Assembly (NCBI GenBank): GCA_030550015.1
Contig: JAUQQG010000098.1
Coordinates: 1 to 32,904, forward strand
Reading direction: 5' to 3'
DNA: 32,904 nt
From: a bacterium
GTDB lineage: Bacteria > Sysuimicrobiota > Sysuimicrobiia > Sysuimicrobiales > Thermofontiviventaceae
This document shows positions 31,386 to 32,904 of this stretch, one piece after another (position 1 is the first letter of the stretch; the number at the start of each line of letters is the position of its first letter). The notes beneath the pieces were generated by a model. The model made no database searches and had not been told where the DNA came from. It saw nothing but the letters and a program-made list of their open reading frames with translations. The position numbers and the translations under genes were made by a program.

Positions 31386-32843
31386 TTAGCGCTTGGGCCT
31401 GAACTGGAAACGCACAACCTGGCGGGCCTCGTTCCCTGCCCTGTCCTTGACGCGTACCTCGAGGACGTTCTCCCCTTCTGCAAGAAGCTCTTTCCCGAGA
31501 TTCCCCCTGGCCTGAGCAGGGCCTCGTTCGAGACGGTCCGAGACGTCCCGTCCGTTGAGGAGAATCTTCACCGTCTGGGGATCCACGCCGCTCACAACGG
31601 CCCGGTCCCGATACTGGATGGCGACGCCGACACCCTCCCCTTCGACGGTGGATCCATGTTTCGGGGCATCCACCCGCACGAGCGGAGGGGTCTCGTCAGG
31701 GAGGAAAGCGAGGGCCAGGGGCCAACCTTCTTCCTTGGTCATGATCACGATCTCTCCTGTCTCGTTCAGGTCGGCGCTCCTCCCGGGACGGGTCCCCACG
31801 CTGACCTCAAAAACCTCCTTCGTTTGAAGAACAACCATGTAGAGTCCCGGCTTCTCCCGGTACAGGCCGCTGAACAGCACACGCTCACCGTCCCCGCTGA
31901 GACGCAGGGTCTGGTCCCTCTCCCAGTCGCCCTTCGCCACGCCCTGGATCGCCATGAGGACGGCTCCGCTCCCCCCGTCGATCACCTTGAGCACCGACGG
32001 CTTGCCGCTCTCTCGCGCCACGTACGCCACCTTCCTGCCCTCCAGATCGGCTGTTAGAGCCCCGATCTCCCCCGGCTCGCGGGTGAGTTGTCTTTCCCCC
32101 GTTCCGTCGAGGTTCGCCCGCCACACCTGGCCGCCCCTCTTGTAGAAGACGGCACGGCGCGTCAGCACTACTGGTGTCAGGCCGTCTGCCTGGTGCACAA
32201 GGATACGCAGGCCTGTCCCGTCGGTGCGGACGGTCCCCAGGTAGCCCAGGTACTGCCTGCGGTAGACGATGAAGCCTCCATCTTCGCTGATCGCTGGAGC
32301 TGCGGCATGATGGTGCTCGCTCTCGTCCTTTCGGAGAGGCCGGGTCAGGCGTCGGAGCCCGGTTCCGTCGCTATGCACGACACAGATTTCCCTTTCCGCC
32401 TGTTTCGGATCGCGTTTTTCGATATCGCAGATGAAAGCGATCGTGCGCATTTGCCGGTCGGCGGAAAACTCACTTGAGCTGAATCCTTTGATCTCTGCGG
32501 GCGCGCCAGCCACATCTCCGGGGATTTTCAGCCCCCTCACCGGCTCTAGAAAAACAGAGGTGAAGGCAAATGTGCTCAAACCGGGTACAAAGGTGATCCT
32601 GTCACCAAATGGAGAGATCCTTGGAGAAAACGCATAGCCACCGTAAGGCACTTCCACGATGAACAAGCGGTCACTCCGATGGAGCACCTTGACTCTGTTG
32701 GGGTCGAAGGGAACGTAGATCTTTGGCGCGACGCGGTGGTAGGATACTTGCCCAGTTCCGGGGGATGGTGTCCCAATGATAAGCAAAACCACCAGGATCA
32801 AAAGGTGCAGTATCCGCTGTGCCTTATGGATTCGAGGATACAT
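31386..32843 (-). CDS. Exported TolB-like beta-propeller with C-terminal Ig-like domain
   Basis: The protein has 485 aa. It has a signal peptide (HLLILVVLLIIGTPSPGTGQ), PD40/TolB-type blades (FSPRISPFGDRITFVPG, ICVVHSDGTGLRRLTRPL, VRTDGTGLRILVHQ, RANLDGTGERQLTREPGEIGALTADLEGRKVAYVA), and, from about residue 385, an Ig-like domain (PPLVRVDAPKHGSTVEGEGV, EGENVLEVRVKDRAGNEARQVVRFQF). AGGGAGGTG precedes the ATG. It is the first visible gene of an exported-protein operon. The 61 nt beyond it to the window edge hold another GGAGGGAGTG and no complete gene. Confidence 0.8.
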   Translation of the reverse strand: MYPRIHKAQRILHLLILVVLLIIGTPSPGTGQVSYHRVAPKIYVPFDPNRVKVLHRSDRLFIVEVPYGGYAFSPRISPFGDRITFVPGLSTFAFTSVFLEPVRGLKIPGDVAGAPAEIKGFSSSEFSADRQMRTIAFICDIEKRDPKQAEREICVVHSDGTGLRRLTRPLRKDESEHHHAAAPAISEDGGFIVYRRQYLGYLGTVRTDGTGLRILVHQADGLTPVVLTRRAVFYKRGGQVWRANLDGTGERQLTREPGEIGALTADLEGRKVAYVARESGKPSVLKVIDGGSGAVLMAIQGVAKGDWERDQTLRLSGDGERVLFSGLYREKPGLYMVVLQTKEVFEVSVGTRPGRSADLNETGEIVIMTKEEGWPLALAFLPDETPPLVRVDAPKHGSTVEGEGVGVAIQYRDRAVVSGVDPQTVKILLNGRDVSDRLERGPAQARGNLGKELLAEGENVLEVRVKDRAGNEARQVVRFQFRPKR

Positions 32844-32904
32844 TCCACACCTCCCTTTGTGTGTCTCCTCCGTCGGCCTCCCGGGGAAGCTTTCACTCCC
32901 TCCT

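Noticed and set aside
1..32904. CRISPR arrays, insertion sequences, prophage genes, rRNA
   Set aside because: I saw no regularly spaced repeats, transposase, integrase, phage or rRNA sequence; only one tRNA was found.

Overview
The window is a GC-rich (about 60% by eye), gene-dense bacterial segment with short intergenic gaps, strong Shine-Dalgarno sites and sigma70-type promoters. The mixture suggests an uncultivated, probably thermophilic, non-model bacterium. It carries archaeal-type GAPDH and FBP aldolase/phosphatase, a form I-like RuBisCO with no small subunit, a tungsten-enzyme-type radical SAM protein, and actinobacterial/Chloroflexota-like SigR/RsrA and CysO/CysM/Mec relatives. The phylum cannot be decided from the sequence; Chloroflexota or another Terrabacteria lineage is only a guess.

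1-6.06 kb (minus strand) is a compact Calvin-Benson operon, in transcription order: transaldolase, RuBisCO large subunit, phosphoribulokinase, split transketolase (two genes), type II GAPDH and bifunctional FBP aldolase/phosphatase (cut by the window edge). No rbcS and no SBPase gene is present, so the layout suggests a transaldolase variant of the cycle driven by a small-subunit-less form I-like RuBisCO. A LytTR response regulator is transcribed divergently from it.

7.1-13.3 kb (plus strand) holds accessory metabolism: a DUF1848 protein with a PHP phosphoesterase, a nitroreductase, a ferredoxin-reductase-like flavoprotein with an isoprenylcysteine-methyltransferase-like membrane protein, and an SdpR/SdpI pair behind a palindromic operator. 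13.4-19.2 kb (minus) holds tRNA-Gln, RidA, a MacA/ATPase/MacB-type exporter, a Ppx/GppA phosphatase, and a SigR-like ECF sigma factor with a zinc anti-sigma factor.

19.4-25.1 kb (minus) is a seven-gene sulfur amino acid operon: cystathionine gamma-synthase/lyase, a MoaD/CysO-like sulfur carrier with a masked C-terminus, a CBS-domain cystathionine beta-synthase, an SbnI/SerK-like free serine kinase, a CysM-like synthase, a JAMM protease and an Rrf2 regulator. Together they outline O-phosphoserine- and protein-thiocarboxylate-dependent cysteine synthesis joined to transsulfuration.

25.2-28.5 kb (plus) is an ArsR-regulated operon: ArsR, a cysteine-rich thioredoxin-fold protein, an ArsP-like permease, a second small thioredoxin and a tungsten-maturase-like radical SAM enzyme. 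28.6-32.8 kb (minus) encodes four predicted exported proteins of unknown role: two beta-propellers, a DUF4412-like protein and an emfourin-like small protein. The gene at the downstream end of this block is visibly AT-richer than the rest.
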